A DNA stretch of 59,777 nucleotides from Clostridiales bacterium 1_7_47FAA. Its GTDB lineage: Bacteria; Bacillota; Clostridia; Lachnospirales; Lachnospiraceae. The notes under the pieces are model-generated. The model was not told the DNA's origin. It saw only the letters and a list, made by a program, of their open reading frames with translations, and made no database searches. Shown in pieces: positions 6,298 to 14,529 of this stretch. A program made the translations under genes and the position numbers. The stretch spans positions 2,197,192-2,256,968 of the forward strand of contig DS990260.1 in NCBI GenBank assembly GCA_000155435.1, written 5' to 3'. The first letter of the stretch is position 1; the number at the start of each line of letters is the position of its first letter.

Positions 6298-8436
6298 TTA
6301 AATCTCCGTCACTGATGCCACGATAATGATATCCTCATCCGGTTCCCTGTCTCCCAGATCCAGGTCCATCAAAAGGAAAATCTGCTCTAAGTCAACCGCG
6401 CTGTAGTCGCCTACACGCGGGCCTACACATACAAAGAAGTCCGGTCTGAGAACGGTATCCGTCTTGAACACAGCGCCGTCCTTCCACATCTGGTCAACCA
6501 CTTCCTTGTACTCGCTGACCTTACACTTGGTAACCTGTCCGTTGGAACACTGAACCTTGATGAAGCCCTTTTTATCAACAATACGCAGGGGTGTCTTGTC
6601 GCCGCGCACGCCCTCGTATACATAGAACTTGTCGGTCTTCTCGGAAAGCTTGATTTCACTGACCTTTGGTCCGAAGTCCTGGGTTGCCAGCTCGCATGCT
6701 TCTGCCTCGTCGCATTCCTTTAACAGGTCCGTGGTCTTAACCTCGGTGGATCCGGTTGCGATTGCGGTTACCTTACCGGTCTGGTTGTCAATCTCAATAT
6801 GGACCTCAACCGTGTCAGGTGACGCGCCGGAACTTACAGCCATGTCGGCCGCTTCTTTCTTAAGTTCCCTGATATCGTCCTGGGATGGGTTGGGGATGAC
6901 ACGCTCCACCACGTCACGTACCATGGAAAGGGCCACGCCGATGGATGAGATGACTTCCGCATTCTCAGGAATGCTGTACTGGAGTCCCATCTTTCCTGCA
7001 CAGTACGGAACAAGGGAAGCAGCGCCGCCGCCGCAGCCTACCAGCTTCATGCTGTCATGGTCAAGCTGATACTTCTCTGCCAGGGCGTTGATGGTTGCGT
7101 TAACCTTCTCAAAGTCCTTATCCAGAATCTGGGTTGCCAGTTCCTCCACCGTGATGCCTAACTTATCAGCCACTGGCTGCATGGCCTTGCGGGCCGCGCC
7201 CGCATTGCCGTGCGCAAAGTACTGCTCTTCAATCAGTCCCAGTACATTGGCAGCGCATGTGTTGGTAAAGCAGATGCGCTTCCCGTTCTTTAAGCGGATG
7301 GTGACATAGTCGGCCGGGTCGCCTGGCTTCGGGCTTACCATCTCAATCTGCGGGTCTTCAATCTCCTCCTCAGGAGTAAAGCAAGCATACTCACATCCGG
7401 CAATGTGGGCGGAACGCGGTCCTACATCCACAACCGCCTTGTCGTTAATACGCACCATGGAGCCGCCTGCGCAGCCCAGGATACGCACATCCAGGGAACT
7501 GATATATGTGTCATGTCCGCCAATCTGGGCATAGTCAACGCCCGGACGGCCATTCTTGATGACGCCGATGTTGGTGGTGGTCCCGCCCACCTCAAAGTAG
7601 ATGGCATTGGAAGCACGCAGGTACATAAGGGAACCCATGACGGAAGCAGCCGGTCCTGAAAGTGCTGTCAGGATAGGACGCTTACGCATCTCGCTGATTT
7701 CCATGACGCCGCCGTCGCCTCTCATGATCATCAGGGGAACGGTAACGCCTGCCGCGCGTACGGATGACTCGGTTGCATTAGCAGTCATCATCATTTTTGG
7801 CAGGATGGATGCATTAATTGCAGCGGTACGCGTACGGCGGGTAAGGCCGTACAGCTTTGTAATATCAGAAGCCATGGTAACTGGCACATTTTTCTTCTCC
7901 GCACAGTTATGGATCATCATTTCCTCATCCATACTGTCTACACCAAAGGCCATGGAGGCAACGATTACCTGTGAACCCTGGTTCAGTAATTCATCAATAT
8001 TCTGGTTGATCACATCTTCTGTCAGCATTTTCTTCTTGATGAAGGTGTTGTATACCTTAATCATCCTGCCGACCTTTTCATCCAGCACGATATCCTTAAG
8101 GGCAAGCTGGCGCTTTGCAAGGAATCCCTCCAGGCCGCCGCCTGCAACACCGACTACACCAACGCTGGCCACGTCGCCTTCAATAAAAGCGTTGGTAGCC
8201 TGAGTGGTAGAGTGGGCAACGAACACAACATCCTCAGGGGCAATGTTATTCTCGCGCATACAATTCTGAAAACTCTTCACAACACCGGCAGCAACGCCAC
8301 TCTTGTCATCATGTGTAGTCTTAACCTGATTTTTTCCTATAATTTCATGGGTTTCATTATCCATTGCCACGCACTTGGTGTAAGTTCCGCCTACGTCAAT
8401 ACCCATACGAACAGCTCTGCTAATACGCTCTGCCAT
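6298..8436 (-). CDS. Hydantoinase/oxoprolinase family protein, HyuA-type
   Basis: A 712-residue ATPase of the HyuA/5-oxoprolinase-alpha/acetophenone-carboxylase-alpha superfamily. These enzymes phosphorylate a carbonyl to open or carboxylate amide- or lactam-like substrates. The N-terminal ASKHA phosphate loop is GIDVGGTYTKC. Later family stretches are TTQATNAFIEGDVA, ALSGPAASVMG and FEVGGTTTNIGVI; GCGGGAASLVPY is C-terminal. ATG at 8436 is preceded by AAAGGA nine bases upstream. No HyuB-type partner is present in the window, which is unusual because most HyuA proteins act with one. The operon pairs it with a permease, a putative metallopeptidase, dehydrogenases and YhcH. Confidence 0.87.
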   Translation of the reverse strand: MAERISRAVRMGIDVGGTYTKCVAMDNETHEIIGKNQVKTTHDDKSGVAAGVVKSFQNCMRENNIAPEDVVFVAHSTTQATNAFIEGDVASVGVVGVAGGGLEGFLAKRQLALKDIVLDEKVGRMIKVYNTFIKKKMLTEDVINQNIDELLNQGSQVIVASMAFGVDSMDEEMMIHNCAEKKNVPVTMASDITKLYGLTRRTRTAAINASILPKMMMTANATESSVRAAGVTVPLMIMRGDGGVMEISEMRKRPILTALSGPAASVMGSLMYLRASNAIYFEVGGTTTNIGVIKNGRPGVDYAQIGGHDTYISSLDVRILGCAGGSMVRINDKAVVDVGPRSAHIAGCEYACFTPEEEIEDPQIEMVSPKPGDPADYVTIRLKNGKRICFTNTCAANVLGLIEEQYFAHGNAGAARKAMQPVADKLGITVEELATQILDKDFEKVNATINALAEKYQLDHDSMKLVGCGGGAASLVPYCAGKMGLQYSIPENAEVISSIGVALSMVRDVVERVIPNPSQDDIRELKKEAADMAVSSGASPDTVEVHIEIDNQTGKVTAIATGSTEVKTTDLLKECDEAEACELATQDFGPKVSEIKLSEKTDKFYVYEGVRGDKTPLRIVDKKGFIKVQCSNGQVTKCKVSEYKEVVDQMWKDGAVFKTDTVLRPDFFVCVGPRVGDYSAVDLEQIFLLMDLDLGDREPDEDIIIVASVTEI

Positions 8437-8529
8437 AATTTTCATTCCTTTCACTCTACAATACGTACCCGCGATTCTTTTATCGGGGACTTCCATTCAT
8501 AATCTAACGAAACATTTGTCAGGGGATAA

Positions 8530-8552
8530 CGGGTGCGCATGACACGCACCCG
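8530..8552. other. Intercistronic hairpin between permease and hydantoinase genes
   Basis: A perfect 8-bp stem, CGGGTGCG / CGCACCCG, with a 7-nt loop in the 165-bp gap. There is no U-tract on the minus strand, so it is more likely an RNA-processing or 3'-end-stabilising structure than a full terminator. Confidence 0.55.
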
Positions 8553-8601
8553 CTTCTATAGAATAAATCTTTATTTTTTAAGAGAGATTCACTGCTGGAA
8601 A

Positions 8602-9996
8602 TTAGATGAACCAAGCAGCTCCAAGTCCGCCTAACAGGATGAATGCAGCAACATACTGGATTACACCTGTCAGATAAGCATTCGGAATTGACAGTTTCAG
8701 GAAGTCTCTGGATTCTACCTTGGTATAAGCAAGACCCCATGCCACCCAAGACTGGGTGATACAGCTTCCAATATTAACGGTTATGGTCGGGATGGCAAAT
8801 ACAGCATATAAGAACGGTACTGAGAAGGATGCAACATTAGAAAGCACACCCAGCGTAGCAGCACCACATCCAACCAGTGTCATAGGTCCGCGGAACAGGC
8901 CCATGAACAGCAGTACGGCAAAAATCACACACACAGCCAGTTCACTCTTAGGCATTACATTTCCTAAAATCGCCTTGAAGTAAGGAGATGCATAGGTTGC
9001 AACCTGGTTGAACATCGGCAGGGTAAGAAGGAAGCCTACCAGCGGAGCAGTATCAACCACACCGTCATAGTACAGCTTGTTCACTAACTGACAGTTCTCT
9101 TTAAAGGTTCCTTTCATCCTGCCGCAAAGGAACAGGGCCAGGAAACCTGCAATGATGAAGCCGCCGATAACGGAGAAATCCAGCCAAATTTTCAGCACAA
9201 CCGGAACGATTGGGAGGATTAATGTATACATTGGCGCATTCTTCTGGTCAGCAGAGGAATTGCGGCTCTGGGCTGCCCAGGAATGTACTGTCTTTGACTT
9301 CTTAAGATAAATTGCAGCCAGTAAGGTGGTTGCCACCAGCATGATGATCAGGGCTGCATAACCCCAGTGAGCTGCATACCATCCCAGTGTGAAGTCCGGC
9401 ATCTCATCTGGAGTGATGTAGAATGCGCGGTACTGCGCAAAGTTAACAGGGTTCAGGTAGATGCCTGCTGCAACAGAGCCCATGAAGGAGAACATTGCAA
9501 TTGCCTTCGGTACGCCAAGGGACATTAAGATTGGAAGTACGATAACGCCGATAGCGATAACAGGGCCTGCACCGGTCATGGCTGTGAAGATCAGCGCCGT
9601 AACGATGTTTAACAGTGCGATGGTAACCATTGGCTTGTCTCCGCCAAGCTCAACTGTCTTACGGATCAGGGTAGATGCAATGCCTGTGTCCATCAGGACG
9701 CGGCCGAACCATGCGCCCCAGCACACATTAACCAGGGTGGTGCCCCAGCCTTCAGGAGCGCTCTGGAAAATCTTGTTCAGAATGGAAACCAGCTTTGTAT
9801 CCGTGCCCGCGCCGAACTGAAGTACGGGGTTGGATTCGATGAATGCCGGGCTGGCAAACAGGGTCCCAAACAAAGGCAGGACGGTCCAGATTACGGTGAT
9901 AATCAGGAATCCGATCATCAGGTTGTGGCCTTTAATACAGTAATATGCCAGGCCGAAGAAAGAAAGTAACAAAATTATACCAATTATGTATTCCAT
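8602..9996 (-). CDS. Multi-pass permease, ion-transporter superfamily (GntP/CitMHS-like)
   Basis: A membrane protein of about 464 residues with roughly 11-12 hydrophobic segments. It begins MEYIIGIILLLSFFGLAYYC, with re-entrant-like motifs TAMTGAGPVIAIGVIVLP and NVASFSVPFLYAVFAIP. The overall architecture and the GAGP-type loop resemble gluconate and citrate permeases. Transport of an organic anion is therefore the best guess, by sodium or proton symport. ATG at 9996 has GAGGAGG six bases upstream; a start five codons earlier would overlap that site. It is the first gene of the leftward operon, downstream of a GntR regulator, and presumably imports the substrate of the hydantoinase pathway. 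Confidence 0.75.
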   Translation of the reverse strand: MEYIIGIILLLSFFGLAYYCIKGHNLMIGFLIITVIWTVLPLFGTLFASPAFIESNPVLQFGAGTDTKLVSILNKIFQSAPEGWGTTLVNVCWGAWFGRVLMDTGIASTLIRKTVELGGDKPMVTIALLNIVTALIFTAMTGAGPVIAIGVIVLPILMSLGVPKAIAMFSFMGSVAAGIYLNPVNFAQYRAFYITPDEMPDFTLGWYAAHWGYAALIIMLVATTLLAAIYLKKSKTVHSWAAQSRNSSADQKNAPMYTLILPIVPVVLKIWLDFSVIGGFIIAGFLALFLCGRMKGTFKENCQLVNKLYYDGVVDTAPLVGFLLTLPMFNQVATYASPYFKAILGNVMPKSELAVCVIFAVLLFMGLFRGPMTLVGCGAATLGVLSNVASFSVPFLYAVFAIPTITVNIGSCITQSWVAWGLAYTKVESRDFLKLSIPNAYLTGVIQYVAAFILLGGLGAAWFI

Positions 9997-10169
9997 GGTA
10001 TTCCTCCTCATATCTTTTTTTATAATCCTACACTGTGGAACTGTTTCGGAAACCTGCGGTATCAGGCTTCCCTCTCTCTCAAAACATCAGAATATCCTAA
10101 ATCCATCCCCCTTCATCATGTAATTAAATATATTTCCATCCAGATCATGGAACCGGATCCCGCCCGGGC

Positions 10170-10883
10170 CTATCTGGAAAAGAACTGTGGGTAAATCCCC
10201 TGGAGCGTATCCGTATTCCAGAGAACCGCGTTAAAATGGTTGGAGCATATAAGCGACGCCGCCTCCGCGTCCCCGCGTATGATGTTATCTAACAGCAGAC
10301 GCGTCTCCACCTGGGTGTGTTCCCAGCGTGTAAGGCTTGACATATACACCTTGAAGTTGAAGGTACTGTACTGAAGGTAATTGACCCGCATCATGTCGCA
10401 GTCCAGTGTCCTGAAGTAATCCCAGATATGTTCCTTGCCGCAGAAGGTGGATAAGAGATACCGCATGTGCAGGTCCGCTGCCAGCAGCTCCAGCACATCA
10501 CTGTCCCCTTTTACTTCTTTCTGCTTCTCCAGGCTTTCTTCCAGCAGGGCTTTCTGCTCCGGTGTCAGCCCCTGCCTGCAGACCTCCTCAATCACTGCCT
10601 GCTCCAGCACGATATGCGTATGTACGGACTGTTTAATCCTCTCAGGGTCAATCATGGTGACCACGGTCCCCCGCTGGGGATAGACCACGATATAGCCCTC
10701 TTCCGTCAGACGGGCCAGGGCGTCCCTTACCAGTGCACGGCTTACGCTCATCTGGGACGAAAGGGAATTCTCGCTGAGCATCTCCCCAGGCTCAATGGAC
10801 AGGCTCAGTATCTGATTGCGCAAAAAGGAATAAATGTCATTCCTGGAATCAATTTTCGCCACCTTGTCAACGACCTCAGGCAT
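10170..10883 (-). CDS. GntR family transcriptional regulator, FCD subfamily
   Basis: A regulator of about 237 residues. The winged helix includes IYSFLRNQILSLSIEPGEML and SLSSQMSVSRALVRDALARL. The FCD-like helical domain follows, although its metal-binding histidines are less obvious (ADLHMRYLLSTFCG, ICSNHFNAVLW). The start at 10883 is preceded by GGAGAGGGG; an ATG 28 codons upstream has no ribosome site and lies inside one of the operator-like repeats. It lies upstream of the permease operon in the same direction and faces a second GntR gene. Three 23-bp-spaced direct repeats lie just ahead of it, suggesting autoregulation. Confidence 0.85.
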   Translation of the reverse strand: MPEVVDKVAKIDSRNDIYSFLRNQILSLSIEPGEMLSENSLSSQMSVSRALVRDALARLTEEGYIVVYPQRGTVVTMIDPERIKQSVHTHIVLEQAVIEEVCRQGLTPEQKALLEESLEKQKEVKGDSDVLELLAADLHMRYLLSTFCGKEHIWDYFRTLDCDMMRVNYLQYSTFNFKVYMSSLTRWEHTQVETRLLLDNIIRGDAEAASLICSNHFNAVLWNTDTLQGIYPQFFSR

Positions 10884-10937
10884 CTCCCCATCCCCTCTCC
10901 GTCTGCCCTGACATCCCCATGCGGGGTGTCTGCCAGG

Positions 10938-11000
10938 ATTGCATACAAGTTGATTTTTCTTTTGCATACCAGTTCAAGTCAAAAATGCATATCAGTTGCT
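10938..11000. promoter_or_regulatory. Three operator-like direct repeats at exact 23-bp spacing
   Basis: GCATACAAGTTGAT (from 10941), GCATACCAGTTCAA (from 10964) and GCATATCAGTTGCT (from 10987) are exactly 23 bp apart, about two helical turns. They lie just upstream of the leftward GntR gene. The consensus GCATAYnAGTT fits a half-palindrome with a GTATGC core on the other strand, as FadR-type regulators use. Confidence 0.7.
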
Positions 11001-11120
11001 CTTTTTCCGTCTCTCCATTGATTGTATCAATTTCAAGACATATACAAGATATCACATTTATCCCATGAACGCAACTGTTTTTTTATCATTTTCCACATGT
11101 TTATTGTTAAAATTTTGTTT

Positions 11121-11264
11121 ACCAGTTGCTTTTTTCACAAATAATGATAAGATAATAGTAGAAATTACAAAGCAATAAATTGCATACAAGTTTATGATTG
11201 GAAATTTTTTACATTTCAATCTCCGGCTCTAATAAGGAAGAAAGAGCAAATGCATACTTATCAG
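11121..11264. promoter_or_regulatory. Further copies of the operator-like motif before the rightward GntR gene
   Basis: GCATACAAGTTTAT starts at 11182 and GCATACTTATCAG at 11252; ACCAGTTGCT at 11121 is a partial copy. The copy at 11252 overlaps the putative -35 of the rightward promoter. The 465-bp gap between the two GntR genes holds these sites and AT-rich spacer; I see no gene or RNA in it. Confidence 0.55.
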
Positions 11265-11286
11265 ACCGGATCTTCTATGCTATAAT
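11258..11286 (+). promoter_or_regulatory. Promoter of the rightward GntR-SDR-YhcH-peptidase operon
   Basis: TATAAT at 11281-11286 is preceded by TGC, giving an extended -10. TTATCA at 11258-11263 lies 17 bp upstream as a weak -35 and overlaps the operator-like copy at 11252. Confidence 0.6.
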
Positions 11287-11348
11287 TTGATTTGCTGTAC
11301 CAATCGAACGAACCGGATATCTGACAGAAAACAAGAAAGGTGATTGCC

Positions 11349-12083
11349 ATGTCACTACTACCCTTTGATACCAATAACCGAATGATTGCAAGGCGTCCCA
11401 CTGAAGACGCGCGCCAGTACGCGTACCGCGTAATAAAGAATTGTATATTAGAATTGTTCCTTCCCCCGGGACAGAAGATGAACGAGGCTGACCTGGCTTC
11501 TTCTTTAAACGTAAGCCGTACCCCGGTGCATGACACGTTTACCAGGCTCTCCCGGGAAAAACTGGTGGATGTCATCCCCCAGAGAGGGGCCTTTGTGTCC
11601 AGGATTGACTCAGAACGGATTGAACACGCCATCTGGCTCCACACCCGGCTGGGAACTTCCATGCTCCACACCATCTTCATCAAGAACGTGAAAAAAAGCG
11701 ACCTGGAGGTGCTGTACTACCACCTGCGCCAGCTGGATGACTACCTGTACCAGGGCAACTTAAACCAGGCGCCCAAGCTTCTGACGGATTATTACCACCA
11801 GCTCTACATACTGGCCGGGGACATGGACCTTGTCTGGGAGTCCCTGCAGAAGGTGGACATGGACCTGCAAAGGCTTTTATACCTGGCCACCAGCAGCTCC
11901 GCCATGGTGGAAGGCTTCCTCTGCGAGCTGACCAACTTAACCGACGCACTGGCTGACCGCAATAATGACCAGGCCTGCCTGATTTACAGCCACCACATGT
12001 CCAGGATGCTTTTGCTGGTGCCGCCGTTAAAGCAGCACAACCCGGAGTATTTCATCTGTGACAGCACGGATGCCGCATCCTGA
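11349..12083 (+). CDS. GntR family transcriptional regulator, FCD-like
   Basis: A 244-residue regulator. The winged helix has AYRVIKNCILELFLPPGQKM and LASSLNVSRTPVHDTFTRL, then the wing VIPQRGAFVSRI. The helical effector domain follows with a DYYHQLYILAGDMDLVW segment. ATG at 11349 is 8 bases after AAGGTG; a GTG three codons earlier overlaps that site. It is the first gene of a rightward operon with an SDR, a YhcH protein and an M28 peptidase. It is divergent from a related GntR gene, and the repeat GCATAYnAGTT lies before both, so the two may cross-regulate the permease and peptidase operons. Confidence 0.86.
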   Translation: MSLLPFDTNNRMIARRPTEDARQYAYRVIKNCILELFLPPGQKMNEADLASSLNVSRTPVHDTFTRLSREKLVDVIPQRGAFVSRIDSERIEHAIWLHTRLGTSMLHTIFIKNVKKSDLEVLYYHLRQLDDYLYQGNLNQAPKLLTDYYHQLYILAGDMDLVWESLQKVDMDLQRLLYLATSSSAMVEGFLCELTNLTDALADRNNDQACLIYSHHMSRMLLLVPPLKQHNPEYFICDSTDAAS

Positions 12084-12127
12084 TACTGGTACAGACTTGG
12101 ATTGAAACGAATAAGGAGGATATATCT

Positions 12128-12907
12128 ATGGAGAATTACCAGAACCTGTTTTCCCTGAACGGCAAGACAGCCCTGATTACAGGCGGGACCGGAGGACTGG
12201 GCAGCGCCATTGCCCTGGGCTTCTTACAGAACGGCGCAGATGTGGCCGTGTGCGGAGGCCATCCGGAAAAGGCAGCCGGGCTGGCTGACTATGCGGCCCA
12301 GGCCGGAAGGAGATTCCTTTCCCTGCGCTGCGATATCCAGAAACAGGATGACATTGACCGGATGCTGGATGAAATCGAGGAGCAGCTCGGCACCCTGGAC
12401 ATCCTTGTAAACAGCGCAGGCATGAACCGCCTGATGCCTGCCGAGGATTATGACGAGGAAGCATTTGACCAGGTCATGGGCCTGAATGTCAAGGGCCTTC
12501 ACCTGGTAACCAAGGCCGTGGGCAGACGCTTCATGATTCCCAGGAACTACGGCAGGATTTTGAACCTTTCTTCTGTAAAAAGCTTTATCGGTACAACGGA
12601 AAACTATATTGCATACTGCGCCAGCAAGGGCGCGGTGAACATGTACACCAAGCAGCTGGCCTGCGAATGGGGCAAGTACCGCATTACCTGCAATGCCATC
12701 GCCCCAACCTTTGTCCGCACCCCCATTAATTCCTTCCAGTTAGATGACCCTGTATTCTATAAGAAGCTGACAGACCGTATCCCCCTGGGCCGCATCGGGC
12801 AGGAAAAGGACATTGCAGCCGCAGCCATCTACCTGTGCAGCGACGCGGCTGCTTTTGTGAACGGACAGGTACTGGCCGTGGACGGAGGTCTTACATCCAT
12901 GCAATAA
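12128..12907 (+). CDS. SDR family oxidoreductase (gluconate 5-dehydrogenase/KduD-like)
   Basis: A 259-residue classical short-chain dehydrogenase. It has the cofactor motif TGGTGGLG, the structural NSAG, the catalytic Ser in NLSSVKS and the YCASK pair (Tyr/Lys). The C-terminal FVNGQVLAVDGG is typical of the sugar-acid branch that includes gluconate 5-dehydrogenase and 2-deoxygluconate 3-dehydrogenase. AATAAGGAGG precedes the ATG. It follows the GntR gene by 44 bp and precedes YhcH. A keto/hydroxy sugar-acid interconversion is likely; the cofactor preference is not evident. Confidence 0.87.
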   Translation: MENYQNLFSLNGKTALITGGTGGLGSAIALGFLQNGADVAVCGGHPEKAAGLADYAAQAGRRFLSLRCDIQKQDDIDRMLDEIEEQLGTLDILVNSAGMNRLMPAEDYDEEAFDQVMGLNVKGLHLVTKAVGRRFMIPRNYGRILNLSSVKSFIGTTENYIAYCASKGAVNMYTKQLACEWGKYRITCNAIAPTFVRTPINSFQLDDPVFYKKLTDRIPLGRIGQEKDIAAAAIYLCSDAAAFVNGQVLAVDGGLTSMQ

Positions 12908-12921
12908 TCACGGACATGTCT

Positions 12922-12963
12922 GGGCGCCGGACATCCGCGCCCGCGCCCCGGCAGACCTCTGCC
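12922..12963. other. Two adjacent intercistronic hairpins
   Basis: GGGCGC / GCGCCC (12922-12942) and GGCAG / CTGCC (12950-12963) fold back to back in the 96-bp gap between the SDR and YhcH genes. Neither has a T-run, so they may tune message stability instead of ending transcription. Confidence 0.5.
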
Positions 12964-13003
12964 AGGGTAACATGAATCATATAAAAAGTCAGGAGGCACC
13001 ATT

Positions 13004-13519
13004 ATGATATTCGGAAATGTAAACAATGAATTCTTTGAACAGCAGACAGGAATCCTTCCCGCTCCCCTTAAAAGCGCCCTTTGCTTTTTAAAGGAAACGG
13101 ACCTGGCAGCCCATGAGCCGGGCAGGTTTGATATTGAACTGGGAGGCGTTCCCATGGTCCTCCAGGTCCTGGACCTGACCACGGCCCCCCGCCAGACCCT
13201 GCGCCCTGAAATCCACCGCAAAAACATCGATGTCCAGTTCCTGGCCGCCGGGGGACCGGAAAGGGCCGGATACTATAATGATGACAAAACCAGCGTGGTG
13301 GACGAGGACCTTCTTGACACCCCAAGGGATATCCTGTTCTATAAAGATAACCAGGACGCGCCCGAGGGCACCATTGAGATGGTTCCCGGCACCTATGCGG
13401 TCTACTTCCCATGGGATGTGCACATTCCTGCCATCCAGACCGGGGATGTGCCTGCTGCCATCCGCAAAATCGTAATCAAAGTGCCCATGGATGCCTGTCT
13501 TGGCGCAGAGAGAGGCTGA
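13004..13519 (+). CDS. YhcH/YjgK/YiaL family protein, copy 2
   Basis: A 171-residue member of the DUF386 family, about 20 residues longer than the other two copies. It shows IHRKNIDVQFLAAGGPERAGY, the position of the substrate/metal face, and VYFPWDVHIPAIQ near the C terminus with the conserved His. AGGAGG precedes the ATG. It lies between the SDR and the M28 peptidase, 10 bp from the latter. Its position in a GntR-controlled catabolic operon suggests anomer or isomer handling for a sugar moiety; biochemical roles in this family remain loosely defined. Confidence 0.87.
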   Translation: MIFGNVNNEFFEQQTGILPAPLKSALCFLKETDLAAHEPGRFDIELGGVPMVLQVLDLTTAPRQTLRPEIHRKNIDVQFLAAGGPERAGYYNDDKTSVVDEDLLDTPRDILFYKDNQDAPEGTIEMVPGTYAVYFPWDVHIPAIQTGDVPAAIRKIVIKVPMDACLGAERG

Positions 13520-13529
13520 GGACCTGATT

Positions 13530-14420
13530 ATGGAGATTAAACGCCATCTGGAAACCCTGGCCCAGAAAGACCCGGACCTGCGCCGCCAGGCGCTGGCAGA
13601 TGTCCTGGACGCAGAAGGCCTGTCCTGCTTCCTTCAGGAGGACGAACCCAGCTTCAAGAACCCCCGCGGCACTGTGAATTATATTCTGGATCCGTGGCAG
13701 GACGCGCCCAGCCTCCTGTTCTGCGCCCACTATGACGCTGTCCCCGGAAGCTTTGGCGCCAATGATAACGCCGCCGCACTCTGCATCCTCATTGACCTTG
13801 CAAAGGACCTAAAGGAAAATGGAGTCCCTGCACGCTTCGCTTTTTTTGACGGCGAGGAAACCGGCAACTCCGGAAGCAGGCTTTATGTGTCCTGTCTGGA
13901 CAGGCAGGCCCCTGATAAGCAGGGCCTTCTAAAGCAGGAACCGGACAGGCAGGTCATCCGCAGGCAGGACCTTACCGGGGTCGTGAACCTGGACGTATGC
14001 GGGTTCGGCGATACCATCGCCATCTGCGGCAAGGGCAATGAAAACAAACCTGTCTTTGGTCCCTTCTGCGACAAGGCCCTCTTAGGCAGACACAACGCGC
14101 AGGTATTAAAATACCTTCCAAGAAGCGATGAGGCCTCCTTTGCAGGAAGCCGCATCCCAGCCTTAAGCCTCTGCGCCATCCCCCGCTGGGACATCCAGTA
14201 CCTGAAGGCCATGGCCACCTACGGGGACGGTTTCTTAGGCCGTCCCCCGGAGTTTGACATGATGATGGAGCAGATGGAAGTATCCACCACCATGCACGGC
14301 GGCTACCGCGACCATCCGGAATACGTGGAACCTGAGGCAATGAGCCGGATATACCATTATCTCAGAGAGGCCGTGACGGCGCCCCCGGCCGGCAGGAAGA
14401 AGCTGTTTGGGCTGCTGTAA
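13530..14420 (+). CDS. M28 family zinc aminopeptidase-like hydrolase
   Basis: A protein of about 296 residues with the M28 co-catalytic zinc layout: AHYDAVPG (His67, Asp69), GANDNAAA (Asp79), FDGEETGNSG (Glu109-Glu110), VVNLDVCGFGD, and a late His in HGGYRDHPEYV. No signal peptide is present, so it should act in the cytoplasm. I chose ATG at 13530, preceded by GAGG, because an upstream in-frame ATG at 13491 lies inside YhcH and lacks a ribosome site. M28 enzymes remove N-terminal amino acids or acyl groups. Its operon partners are an SDR and YhcH, which hints at a substrate joining an amino acid to a sugar (inference). Confidence 0.85.
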   Translation: MEIKRHLETLAQKDPDLRRQALADVLDAEGLSCFLQEDEPSFKNPRGTVNYILDPWQDAPSLLFCAHYDAVPGSFGANDNAAALCILIDLAKDLKENGVPARFAFFDGEETGNSGSRLYVSCLDRQAPDKQGLLKQEPDRQVIRRQDLTGVVNLDVCGFGDTIAICGKGNENKPVFGPFCDKALLGRHNAQVLKYLPRSDEASFAGSRIPALSLCAIPRWDIQYLKAMATYGDGFLGRPPEFDMMMEQMEVSTTMHGGYRDHPEYVEPEAMSRIYHYLREAVTAPPAGRKKLFGLL

Positions 14421-14462
14421 GGCCAGGAGGTAATATTGAACCTTTTTAAAAACAAAGAAAAA

Positions 14463-14515
14463 AGAGCTGATAACCGCGGATTTTGACTGCCATAGGTTAT
14501 CGGCTCTATATTTTT
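14463..14515. terminator. Bidirectional terminator between the peptidase and RpiR genes
   Basis: The 13-bp arms AGAGCTGATAACC / GGTTATCGGCTCT (one G-U pair) have an A-rich run on the left and ATATTTTT on the right. They serve the convergent M28 operon and the nan operon end. Confidence 0.85.
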
Positions 14516-14529
14516 GTATCCTCTTCGGG

